Shown in pieces: positions 15,055 to 22,500 of a DNA stretch of 22,500 nt. The stretch covers positions 1 through 22,500 of the forward strand of contig CAYUBS010000038.1 in the NCBI GenBank assembly GCA_964443145.1, in the 5' to 3' direction. Under the pieces are notes generated by a model, which worked only from the letters and a program-made list of their open reading frames with translations, did no database searches and was not told the DNA's origin. The position numbers were made by a program, and so were the translations under genes. Origin of the DNA: JAHEFT01 sp964443145 (lineage in GTDB: Bacteria; Pseudomonadota; Gammaproteobacteria; Xanthomonadales; SZUA-36). Numbering within the stretch: the first letter of the stretch is position 1; each line of letters opens with the position of its first letter.

Positions 15055-15314
15055 AATCCACCAACGACGACGCCTGGCTGGCCCGGCCATCCACCATTCG
15101 CTTGTTGTGGCGGGTGTTCTTTATCGTGCTGGCGGCTTCCGTCGCGGTGCAACTGCTGTTCAAGGTCAAAGGGTATTTTGGTGTCGACGGCTGGCTGGGT
15201 TTTGGGGCCGTGTACGGATTCCTGTGTTGCCTGGCGATGGTGCTCTTCGCCAAGGTGCTCGGTTGGCTTTTGAAGCGCAAAGAGGACTATTACCAGGAGC
15301 GGGACCTTGATTGA
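15051..15314 (+). CDS. Small two-helix membrane protein of the antiporter operon
   Basis: An 87-residue protein with helices near residues 18-37 (LLWRVFFIVLAASVAVQLLF) and 48-73 (LGFGAVYGFLCCLAMVLFAKVLGWLL), a Cys-Cys pair in the second helix and a charged tail KRKEDYYQERDLD. It starts in an ATGA overlap with the A-like gene and its last eight bases overlap the next gene, so it is translated as part of the operon. I do not recognise a named family. It may be an accessory or assembly subunit bridging the extra antiporter-like subunit to the core. Confidence 0.8.
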   Translation: MKSTNDDAWLARPSTIRLLWRVFFIVLAASVAVQLLFKVKGYFGVDGWLGFGAVYGFLCCLAMVLFAKVLGWLLKRKEDYYQERDLD

Positions 15315-17016
15315 TTTCCTGCCGCCCGCGTTAATTCTGCTTCTTGGCGCGCTGCTGATCGGCCCAACCCGCGGTGCGTTGCGAACGGCCGTGGTTTTGA
15401 TCACGCCCTTGCTGACGCTGGCGGCGGTCTGGCAGGTACCGGACGGCATTTCTCTGACGCTCCCGTTCCTGCAGTACACCATCGAGCCTATCGAGGGCAG
15501 CCCTTTGCGCCGCCTGTTTGCAACCATCTTTGCGCTGATGGCTTTTGGCGGCGGGTTATATGCTTACCGCCAGGCGAAATGGTTCGAACTGGCCGCCGCT
15601 TATGCGTATGCAGCCGGCGCAATCGGCGTTTGTTTCGCCGGCGACCTGATCAGCCTTTTCCTGTTCTGGGAACTGATGGCCCTGTTTTCGACCGTGGTTG
15701 TCTGGTGTGGCGGCACGCCGGGTGCGCGCGCCGCGGGCATTCGCTATGCCATTATGCATCTGCTCGGCGGTGTCATACTGAAAGTGGGCATCGAAGGTGT
15801 GATGGTGCATACCGGTTCGATCGACGTGCGCCCGATGCTGGCGAATTCTTTTGATCACTGGATGATCCTGGTCGGTATCTTGATCAACGCGGCCGCCCCA
15901 CCTGTCTCCGCCTGGCTGTCCGACGCCTACCCAAGATCCAGCCCAACGGGTTCTGTCTTTCTGTCGGCGTTTACGACAAAAACTGCCGTGCTGACGCTGA
16001 TCCTGCTGTTTCCAGGTGAACCGGCATTGATCGGCATCGGCCTGTTCATGGTGATGTACGGAATCATCTATGCCCTGCTGGAAAACGACATTCGACGTAT
16101 TCTGGCTTTCTCAATCGTGAACCAGGTGGGCTTCATGGTGTGCGCCATCGGCATTGGCACCGAGATGGCGATCAATGGTGCGGCGGCACATGCTTTTGCA
16201 CACATTATTTACAAGGCCTTGCTGTTCATGAGCGCCGGCGTTGTGATTTACCGAACCGGTAAAAACCGCTGCAGCGATGTAGGTGGCCTTTTTCGGACGA
16301 TGCCGCTTACCGCCGTCTGCGGCATCATCGGGGCGCTGGCCATCTCCGGCTTTCCGCTGACTTCAGGCTTCACTACCAAGACCATGATTTCACAGGCCGC
16401 GGCAAATCAGGGCCTGGTCTGGGTATATTTCATGCTCGCAGCGGCCTCAGCAGGTGTATTTCTGCACGCCGGTATCAAGTTCCCGTGGTTCGTGTTTTTC
16501 CAGCGCGATTCAGGCCTGCGGCCCAAAGATGCGCCGTGGAACATGGCTGTGGCCATGGTGTTCTTCTCCGTGCTTTGCATCCTGTTCGGTGTTGCACCAC
16601 AGTTGCTCTACGCGTATTTGCCTTATCCTGTCGAGTACGTGCCTTACACGGCCAGCAAGGTCATCTTCTACCTTCAGTTGCTCCTGTTCAGCGGCCTCGC
16701 CTTCTTCCTGTTGTTGCCGTTAATGAAGCGTACCGAGACCATCAGTCTGGACGCCGACTGGCTGTGGCGGGTGGCGCTACCTCGCTCGGCACTCTGGTTG
16801 CATGGCTTGCTGTCCGGCCTGGGGCACGCGCTGGGTGACCGGCTCGGCCGGCTTGGAATGTACCTGGGCCAGCGAGGGCGGCGATATTTTGGCTCTGAAG
16901 CGAAAGACGGCCGACAGATTCATGGTGTATTCGCCAGGGCCTGGCCTATTGGCACGACCGCGCTGTGGATTGCCGTGCTGTTGACGGCCTACGTGTTTTT
17001 CTATTACCTGGCTTGA
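15307..17016 (+). CDS. Third NuoL/M/N-like antiporter subunit, lacking the TM7 lysine
   Basis: A 569-residue polytopic protein of the NuoL/M/N family, longer than MrpD by about 70 residues. The extra length is mostly an amphipathic, arginine-rich C-terminal stretch (about 485-550) before a last helix. E122 in LFLFWELMALFST is the TM5 glutamate and K225 (TTKTAV) the TM8 lysine. The TM7 site, however, reads GILINAAAPPVSAWLSDAY, so N194 replaces the lysine found at K225 and K223 of its two paralogues, and S201 replaces the His of PLHVWLP. The TTG start at 15307 is supported by AGGAG at 15295-15299 (seven bases) and by the eight-base overlap; no better ATG lies nearby. It may be a structural or modified transport module. 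Last gene of the operon, convergent with the gene at 17057. Confidence 0.85.
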   Translation: MIDFLPPALILLLGALLIGPTRGALRTAVVLITPLLTLAAVWQVPDGISLTLPFLQYTIEPIEGSPLRRLFATIFALMAFGGGLYAYRQAKWFELAAAYAYAAGAIGVCFAGDLISLFLFWELMALFSTVVVWCGGTPGARAAGIRYAIMHLLGGVILKVGIEGVMVHTGSIDVRPMLANSFDHWMILVGILINAAAPPVSAWLSDAYPRSSPTGSVFLSAFTTKTAVLTLILLFPGEPALIGIGLFMVMYGIIYALLENDIRRILAFSIVNQVGFMVCAIGIGTEMAINGAAAHAFAHIIYKALLFMSAGVVIYRTGKNRCSDVGGLFRTMPLTAVCGIIGALAISGFPLTSGFTTKTMISQAAANQGLVWVYFMLAAASAGVFLHAGIKFPWFVFFQRDSGLRPKDAPWNMAVAMVFFSVLCILFGVAPQLLYAYLPYPVEYVPYTASKVIFYLQLLLFSGLAFFLLLPLMKRTETISLDADWLWRVALPRSALWLHGLLSGLGHALGDRLGRLGMYLGQRGRRYFGSEAKDGRQIHGVFARAWPIGTTALWIAVLLTAYVFFYYLA

Positions 17017-17056
17017 AATGGAGCATTCCACAGGTAGAACATCTGTTCGAATGAAT

Positions 17057-18193
17057 TCAGACGGCTTCGACCAAATCCAACCCTTCGGGTGCAAATAATT
17101 CTTCAACGGCTAACTGGCGGCGACTCATTCCCTGCTCGAATGAGTAGCGGCAAAGGGCATCGATCGTTTTACGATTTGGCTTATCAAGGCCGTATGAATA
17201 AAAATTGTTGCCCATGACCTCCCTGGTCGCTTCCAATTCCTGTCCATACCAGGGCAGCGCATCAAAAGCCCAACCCATCTCGGTCATTTGATGATAAGTC
17301 AGCTGTTTGGCCTGTGAATATGCATCGAACGTTGCTTGAGCCAGCCAGGGGTTTTCCTCAAGCAGCGATTTCCGGATCGCCACCGCATGCATGATTGGGA
17401 AAATGCCGGTTTTTTTGAAGTAGGCTTGTTCTGTTGCGCGTGAATCCGGGAATAACCTCCCGACTATTGGGTTCCCCTCCACAAACGCCCGTGGTTGCAA
17501 GGCATGGAACAGGGCATCGACCTCGCCGGACTCCAGCAAGTCAGATTCGTCTTTGTCGGGGCTGCCCATTCTGACACTTAAACTATCGGGCATCACGTTT
17601 TCGTACTTTGAAACCGAGCCGGACAGGTTTTTCCCTGAATCCTTCCCGGACAGGACCCATTCAATATCATTTGGTGAGACCCCGTATTCATCTTGCAAAG
17701 TTCCACGAATCCAGGTCAAAGATGTCGAAGAATATCCCGGCATTGCAATGGTTTTACCCTTTAAATCTTCAGGCTGATTAATCCCCCTGTCAGTACGAAT
17801 GAATATGCTTTTGTGCCGAAACACCCTTAATGGAAATATGGGTAATAGCGTGTAATCGCGAAAGTCATCATTGGCATAAGCAAGAATAAAAGGGTGCAGG
17901 CCAATTTCACTGATGTCGTATGTTTGTGGGCCCTGGAATACCCCGGTATTCATCCCACCAATTTTGCCGGGAGTAAATTGCACCTCGCCGCCCGCGATTT
18001 TTACTTTACCCGTGGCCAGGGGCGCAATGCGGGGATAGTTGTATCCCGTCAGCTTTAGCTGCATCGCGCCGCCAGTGGATTCGCCAGTACTGGATGCCAA
18101 CAAATGTGCGCTTGATAAAAAAGCGCTGGCTCCAGAAACTGCTACTGCACTGGATTTAAGGAAGTTTCTACGGGAAAAAAAATTCTTCTTCAT
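17057..18193 (-). CDS. Tat-exported substrate-binding protein, 4,5-dihydroxyphthalate-decarboxylase-like
   Basis: A 378-residue protein whose N-terminus has the twin-arginine motif SRRNFLK (residues 7-13) followed by a hydrophobic stretch and SSAHLLASS. The mature part has the periplasmic-binding-protein-like fold of the family that includes 4,5-dihydroxyphthalate decarboxylase and NMT1/SsuA-like binding proteins. Evidence is the opening LKLTGYNYPRIAPLATGKV, then TYDISEIGLHPFILAY (91-106), IFPLRVFRHKSIFIR (119-133), DLKGKTIAMPGYSSTSLTWIRG (143-164) and LQDEYGV. Neither a permease nor an ATPase gene is nearby, so import is not shown; an enzyme or a sensor is also possible. It follows the TPR gene by seven bases on the same strand. 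A 3' fragment of a close paralogue persists at 8791-8969. Confidence 0.75.
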   Translation of the reverse strand: MKKNFFSRRNFLKSSAVAVSGASAFLSSAHLLASSTGESTGGAMQLKLTGYNYPRIAPLATGKVKIAGGEVQFTPGKIGGMNTGVFQGPQTYDISEIGLHPFILAYANDDFRDYTLLPIFPLRVFRHKSIFIRTDRGINQPEDLKGKTIAMPGYSSTSLTWIRGTLQDEYGVSPNDIEWVLSGKDSGKNLSGSVSKYENVMPDSLSVRMGSPDKDESDLLESGEVDALFHALQPRAFVEGNPIVGRLFPDSRATEQAYFKKTGIFPIMHAVAIRKSLLEENPWLAQATFDAYSQAKQLTYHQMTEMGWAFDALPWYGQELEATREVMGNNFYSYGLDKPNRKTIDALCRYSFEQGMSRRQLAVEELFAPEGLDLVEAV

Positions 18194-18200
18194 ATTTGTT

Positions 18201-20294
18201 TCACTGTGTCGTCGTTCTAATTACCACGGGCGGTGTGGCCAATTCAACGAAGCGTGGGTCATCACGCATGAAATCCCAATCAGGGTCGTAGTACAGGTCC
18301 CAGACAGTAATCCTGAAAGCGGCAGGTGTTTTCAGCGAGATTTCCAAATCTTCAATGGCGCCATCCTGGTCACCGGCCAGGCCTCTGACCATGGCCCGCA
18401 GGTACAACATCCTGCCCCATAACAGGTGATCGCCTTTTATAAGGGGATCGTTAACCAGCCCTTCCGACAGTTCAAGCGCTTCTTCGAACCGCCCAAGGCG
18501 GGCCATCGAAATCGCGATTTGCATGCCCCCATAGGAGCGCCTCTGCAGAGCGGTTTCCCTGACTTCACCAAGCTGAGCGATGACCCGCTCGAAATGGAAT
18601 TGAGCCTGCTGTATATCACCTTTAAGGCGATAAGCATTGGCTAACTCGAAATTGCGATTCGTCAGCGAGATGAGGGGAACCGAAGTGTCAGCCCAAAGTG
18701 GGCCATTCAGCACGACGATGGCGGCGTCCGCGTCCCGCTGCAGCATATGGATGCGTGCGCTGTGAATAAAATAGCTGCTCGAGTCGGTAAGACTCATTTT
18801 TTCCAGGGCCTGCTCGATCGGCTCCAGCTTACCGGTGAGGTTATACAATGCCTCGGCCCGGCTAAGTTGGATATCGAGATCACGGGGGTCGGCATCCTCC
18901 AGCGAAACCGTGTTGTCCACGACTCCCTGCCAGTCTCCAAATGTGGTCATGGTCTCGAGCATGAGACCGTGATAAAACCGGTTGGCCGGGTCGAGCTCCA
19001 GCGCTCTCTGGAAACTGGCAACAGACTCTTGCCAACGGCCGAGGCGCCGCAGGCTCAGGCCCATGTCTCCGTGCAGGTCAACGTTACCGGGCGCGTTCTC
19101 GAGCGCCTGCTGTTGCAGTCGGAGGGACTTGGAATAGTTGTTTTCAACCCGGTAGTGATAATTGGCTGCAGCCCTCAAGGCCGTGGCTGAACGGGGGTTC
19201 AACTGGAGTGCGCGGTCGATGGCGCCGCGATATTTTGTAAGGAAGGCATCAGAGGTATCAATGCCCCTCCAGTAGGTCTGACCGTAGATAATGGCCAGTT
19301 GTGCATAAGCCTCGGCAAATTCGGGATCGAGCTCAATGGCTTTCTCCAGCCAGGGCAGCGCTGCGGTTTCGTGCGACCTGCTGTAATTGGCTCCGTAAAA
19401 AAGCTCACGTGATTTCAAATAGGCTTCGTATGCAGCCAGGTTTTGGGTCGGCACTGTAGACAACTGCCGCTCTTCCTCGGGTGTTAACTCGATCGCGATG
19501 GCCTGGACAATTTTGTGGGCGATCTCCGACTGGATTTCGAAAATGTTTTCCGCCGTCAGTTCACGGTCGAATGTTTCTGCCCAAAGGTGTTTGTCGGTGG
19601 CCACTTCGATCAGCTGGGCATTGATGCGTACGCGATTACCGACTTTCTGGATACCCCCTTCCAGGATGGTGCCCACGTTCAGTTCGGCGCCAATCTCCTT
19701 CAGATTTTTTCGCGTGTCGCGGTATTCCATCACCGAAGTGCGGGAAATGACCGTCAGGTCATGGATCTTGGCCAGCTGGGTGAGCAAATCGTCGTGGATG
19801 CCGTCGGTAAAAAACAGGTCATCAGTCTGGTTTGAACGGTTAGCAAAGGGCAGGACGGCGATGGATTTTTCATTCGGCGCCACTGTGCTGGCCGGAGCCG
19901 GCGTGGCCTGTTGAGTAGCAGTAGCAGTCGCGGATGCGGGAGACGCCCTGTCCGGCAGGTAGCGCTCCACCACAACGAAGGCCACCGCTGCAATCAGCAT
20001 CAGAATGGTCACTACATTAAGCTTTTTGCCTGTGTGACCGGTGATGGACCGGTTGCGGTCTATCTCAGATTCGCGTTTGACGCCTTCGGGAGTCATCTCG
20101 AAGGCCCAGGCAAAAATGACGGCCGGGAAAAAGCCCAGGGCCAGCACCACCACAACCGAACGCAACACGACATCCGGTGCTCCGATCACGTCCAGCGCGA
20201 GGTCGGCAACCTGTGCCAGCAGCCAGGAGCCCACGATGTAGGCAATGCCCACACGAAAGACATTTCGACGCTTCAGTTCAGTAAAAAATCCCAT
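18201..20294 (-). CDS. Membrane TPR protein with FlgO/TolB-like domain (second paralogue)
   Basis: A 697-residue protein with the same layout as the one at 6915-8741. The N-terminus ELKRRNVFRVGIAYIVGSW is followed by helices at about 13-31, 44-64 and 93-110, with FEMTPEGVKRESEIDRN between the second and third. An Ala/Thr/Pro-rich spacer lies at 117-140, and a FlgO/TolB-N-like domain at about 143-265 (KSIAVLPFANRS, FFTDGIHDDLLTQLAKI, LEGGIQKVGNRVRINAQLIE). TPR units fill the rest, clearest near residues 310-470. There is no adenylate cyclase domain. It is the first gene of a two-gene minus-strand unit with the Tat-exported binding protein and is divergent from the DUF5916 gene. A role in sensing or scaffolding at the inner membrane is inferred only. 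Confidence 0.85.
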   Translation of the reverse strand: MGFFTELKRRNVFRVGIAYIVGSWLLAQVADLALDVIGAPDVVLRSVVVVLALGFFPAVIFAWAFEMTPEGVKRESEIDRNRSITGHTGKKLNVVTILMLIAAVAFVVVERYLPDRASPASATATATQQATPAPASTVAPNEKSIAVLPFANRSNQTDDLFFTDGIHDDLLTQLAKIHDLTVISRTSVMEYRDTRKNLKEIGAELNVGTILEGGIQKVGNRVRINAQLIEVATDKHLWAETFDRELTAENIFEIQSEIAHKIVQAIAIELTPEEERQLSTVPTQNLAAYEAYLKSRELFYGANYSRSHETAALPWLEKAIELDPEFAEAYAQLAIIYGQTYWRGIDTSDAFLTKYRGAIDRALQLNPRSATALRAAANYHYRVENNYSKSLRLQQQALENAPGNVDLHGDMGLSLRRLGRWQESVASFQRALELDPANRFYHGLMLETMTTFGDWQGVVDNTVSLEDADPRDLDIQLSRAEALYNLTGKLEPIEQALEKMSLTDSSSYFIHSARIHMLQRDADAAIVVLNGPLWADTSVPLISLTNRNFELANAYRLKGDIQQAQFHFERVIAQLGEVRETALQRRSYGGMQIAISMARLGRFEEALELSEGLVNDPLIKGDHLLWGRMLYLRAMVRGLAGDQDGAIEDLEISLKTPAAFRITVWDLYYDPDWDFMRDDPRFVELATPPVVIRTTTQ

Positions 20295-20408
20295 TAACTA
20301 TAGTGGTGTCCCGCCTGGATGTTGGCGTCATTGTAGCTTTGAATCACAATGGGCGCATAATAATCCACTACACTAATCTTCCAGTAATTGTTCCCTGGTA
20401 TCCAAGCC

Positions 20409-22445
20409 ATGCGAGGTCTGCTCATTTCGGCCATTATCCTGTGTCTGCCGGCTCTGTTGCTGGCCCAGGAAAGTCCGGCTGAAACGGTTGCGATTAAACA
20501 GCTGGCGCAGGCGCCGGTCATTGATGGTGTGATCAATGAACAGGAATGGAAGGGAGCCGCGGTCATCGACCAGCCCTTTTTGCAGTTCCAGCCCGACCTG
20601 GGCGATGCATCTGAATTCCGGACCGTGGTTTATATCGCCCAAACCGAATCTGCGCTGTACATTGCTTTCGAATTATTTGACCCTGATATGGATCGGCTCT
20701 CTGACGCCCGGACCCAGCGTGACGGCGACCTGGAACTGGATGACTCGATCAGTGTAATGCTCGACTCCTTCCTGGATCGGCGCACTGCCTATATGTTTCA
20801 GACCAATGCGCTGGGAACACAGCAGGATCAGCGCATTGCGGACAACGGCCGTACCGTCGATAAGCGCTGGGATGAGAGCTGGCGTTCGGAGGCCACTCGC
20901 CTTGACGATCGCTGGATCGTGGAAATGGAAATTCCTTTTTCCATTCTCAAGTTTGCACAAGCAGAATCGGCAGTCTGGGGGCTGAATTTCCAACGCACGG
21001 TTCCGCGTCGGCTTGAATACGCGCAATGGGCGCCGCCTTCGGAAGCCAGGTACCGGGTTTCCGGGTTCGGCACGCTGAGTGGTATCCAGCCACCCGGGAC
21101 GGAAAAGGCATGGACCTTCATACCTTATGTTCTTGCCAGTTACGAAAAGGACGCAAGTGGTGATATCGAGGCGGGAGGGGACATTCGTTGGCGTCCCTCC
21201 AGCAGCCTGGGTGTTGACCTGACCTTCAATCCGGATTTTGCGCTGGTCGAGGCTGACGTGGAGACCATCAATCTAACCCGGTTTGAACTGAGGATTCCGG
21301 AAAAGCGCCCCTTTTTCCTCGAAGGAAACGAGATGTATAGCCAGCGCATCGAGCAGTTCTACAGCCGCCGGATCGGTGACATCAGCTGGGGTGCAAAAAG
21401 CAATGGAAAACTGGGTGGCACTGATTTCTCCGCCATCGCCACTTCCGCAGATATCGATAGCGAAGACCTTACACATACCGATCGGGCTGACTATGCAGTG
21501 CTGCGCCTGCAGCATGGGTTCGGGAAGGGCTCCAATGTCGGGATATTGGCCGCCAACCGCCACTACCTTAACGACAACAGTGGCTCGGCAGGTATCGACA
21601 CGACCTGGTTCTTCACCGACACAGTGGGCCTGACTGCCCAGTTGCTGAAAGTGCATGGCGCCAGTGACGGCCTGGCATGGTTTGTACGACCTGCCTGGGA
21701 CACTGCCCGCAGCCATTTCCACGTCCGTTACGCGAACCTTGATGAGGACATCAAGGATGATTTCAACAGCGTGGGGTTTCTGCGTGATGACGACCGCAAG
21801 GAATGGGATACCAACGCCAACCATAAATTCTGGTTCGAGGAAGGCGTGCTCGAGCAGATCCACCCTTCAGTCAATTACAATCGCTACACCAGCCAGGACG
21901 GCGTGCTCAGAAGCTGGAGACTTGATGCCGAAGTCGAGTTCACATTCCGCAGCGGTTGGGAAATCGAGCTCTATCACCTGGAGGAATTCAAGCTATTCGA
22001 AAAAGAGTATCGCAATGACCGCACCCGCGTCGAAGTGGAATGGGACAGCCGTGAGGGTCGCAGCATATCGGTGTTTGCTGCGACCGGCTTTAACTACGAC
22101 AGCGACCTGAAGCTCTATGGCGCCGCTGTGAACTGGCTTTTCGGGGATAAGTGGCGCTTCGAATACGAATTCACCAAGCTGGACCTGGATCCGAATCCAG
22201 ACCAGGGATCAACCACGATCCACGTGTTTGAGACGATATACGCGTTCAATCCCAACATGTATGCCAAGTTGTTCTTCCAGTCCAATTCGGCCATTTCCAA
22301 GCAGAACGTGCAGGCGCTATGGGTGTGGCGGTTCAAGCCGCCGTTCGGTTCGCTACAACTGGCCTACCAGACGGGCACTTCAGAACAGGGCCAGGTTTCA
22401 GAGCAGGGTGACACTTTCTTTACCAAGCTTTCGTGGGTATTCTGA
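20409..22445 (+). CDS. DUF5916 outer-membrane protein with CBM9-like N-terminal domain
   Basis: A 678-residue exported protein starting MRGLLISAIILCLPALLLAQ, a clear signal peptide. The in-frame TTG at 20388 would add seven residues and was not chosen; neither start has a strong ribosome site. Residues about 28-205 resemble the carbohydrate-binding family 9-like domain: APVIDGVINEQEWKGA, then TVVYIAQTESALYIAFELFDPD, then DDSISVMLDSFLDRRTAYMFQTNALG and WIVEMEIPFSILKF. The remainder matches DUF5916, with LTFNPDFALVEADVE, LRIPEKRPFFLEGNEMY and a long run of alternating beta strands. It ends in FFTKLSWVF, a terminal phenylalanine typical of outer-membrane barrels. Family members are common in marine Gammaproteobacteria and Bacteroidetes; the substrate is unknown. 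Confidence 0.85.
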   Translation: MRGLLISAIILCLPALLLAQESPAETVAIKQLAQAPVIDGVINEQEWKGAAVIDQPFLQFQPDLGDASEFRTVVYIAQTESALYIAFELFDPDMDRLSDARTQRDGDLELDDSISVMLDSFLDRRTAYMFQTNALGTQQDQRIADNGRTVDKRWDESWRSEATRLDDRWIVEMEIPFSILKFAQAESAVWGLNFQRTVPRRLEYAQWAPPSEARYRVSGFGTLSGIQPPGTEKAWTFIPYVLASYEKDASGDIEAGGDIRWRPSSSLGVDLTFNPDFALVEADVETINLTRFELRIPEKRPFFLEGNEMYSQRIEQFYSRRIGDISWGAKSNGKLGGTDFSAIATSADIDSEDLTHTDRADYAVLRLQHGFGKGSNVGILAANRHYLNDNSGSAGIDTTWFFTDTVGLTAQLLKVHGASDGLAWFVRPAWDTARSHFHVRYANLDEDIKDDFNSVGFLRDDDRKEWDTNANHKFWFEEGVLEQIHPSVNYNRYTSQDGVLRSWRLDAEVEFTFRSGWEIELYHLEEFKLFEKEYRNDRTRVEVEWDSREGRSISVFAATGFNYDSDLKLYGAAVNWLFGDKWRFEYEFTKLDLDPNPDQGSTTIHVFETIYAFNPNMYAKLFFQSNSAISKQNVQALWVWRFKPPFGSLQLAYQTGTSEQGQVSEQGDTFFTKLSWVF

Positions 22446-22462
22446 ATCTGGATGGAAGCGAC

Positions 22463-22500
22463 ATGAAAATAATCCTGTACGCCATACCCGGTTTTATTTT
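22463..22500 (+). CDS. Start of a truncated gene, membrane protein N-terminus
   Basis: An ATG at 22463, preceded by GGAAG at 22454-22458, opens a frame reading MKIILYAIPGFI and continuing past the window edge. The hydrophobic start resembles the opening of sterol-desaturase/fatty-acid-hydroxylase family membrane proteins, but twelve residues cannot establish that. It starts 17 bases after the DUF5916 stop, so probable co-transcription. Confidence 0.5.
   Translation, partial: MKIILYAIPGFI

Noticed and set aside
14512..15090. A 192-codon minus-strand frame
   Set aside because: It is antisense to the NuoL-like antiporter gene and has shadow composition (His/Gln/Arg/Gly-rich).
17017..17056. Terminator between the antiporter operon and the binding-protein gene
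   Set aside because: Only four-base stems (TGGA/TCCA and GAAC/GTTC) can be drawn, with no T-tract.
20331..20361. Promoter TTGTAG/CATAAT for the DUF5916 gene
   Set aside because: The 19-base spacing and two imperfect hexamers make it too weak to list as a feature.

Overview
The window reads as chromosomal DNA of a moderately GC-rich gammaproteobacterium. The supporting signs are TPR/FlgO-type membrane proteins with the 'RRNVFRVGIAY' N-terminus, a DUF5916/CBM9-like outer-membrane protein, a YcaQ-type glycosylase and a proteobacterial Mrp antiporter operon. Marine or sediment lineages of the Woeseia/Chromatiales kind fit best, but no rRNA or marker gene is present to fix this. No phage, IS, CRISPR, tRNA or rRNA gene was seen. 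Coding density is very high.

Layout. (1) 63-3598, plus strand: ECF sigma factor, membrane anti-sigma factor, and two exported HEAT-repeat proteins, all overlapping or nearly touching, so one stress-sensing operon. (2) 3633-5989, minus strand: a YcaQ-type DNA glycosylase followed by a bacterial pentameric ligand-gated ion channel. The channel's pore segment resembles the anion-type P-x-R motif of glycine/GABA-A receptors. (3) 6070-8741: a membrane-anchored NAD(P)-binding Rossmann protein (plus) converging on a TPR/FlgO-domain membrane protein (minus). (4) 8791-9030: a graveyard of two gene tails. One matches the 3' part of the substrate-binding protein gene at 17057-18193, the other the 3' end of the Rossmann gene at 6070-6909. 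They lie back to back with both 5' parts missing. (5) 9116-17016, plus strand: an exported Rap1a/Tai-like protein followed six bases later by an Mrp-type cation/proton antiporter operon in the order E-F-G-(DE-B fusion)-C-D-A-like-small protein-third D-like. Nearly all of these genes overlap. (6) 17057-20294, minus strand: a second TPR/FlgO protein followed by a Tat-exported substrate-binding protein. (7) 20409-22445, plus strand: a DUF5916 outer-membrane protein, then the first codons of one more gene cut by the window edge.

Functionally the window is dominated by envelope and ion physiology: an envelope-stress sigma system, a ligand-gated channel, and a multi-subunit antiporter expected to handle Na+/H+ and alkaline or salt stress. 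The points most worth a second look are the anion-type pore signature of the bacterial Cys-loop channel, the Asn in place of the TM7 lysine in the third antiporter subunit, the DUF4040-MbhE-MrpB fusion, the sigma/anti-sigma/HEAT-pair operon, and the mosaic gene remnant with a 136-base exact repeat of sequence 8.3 kb away.
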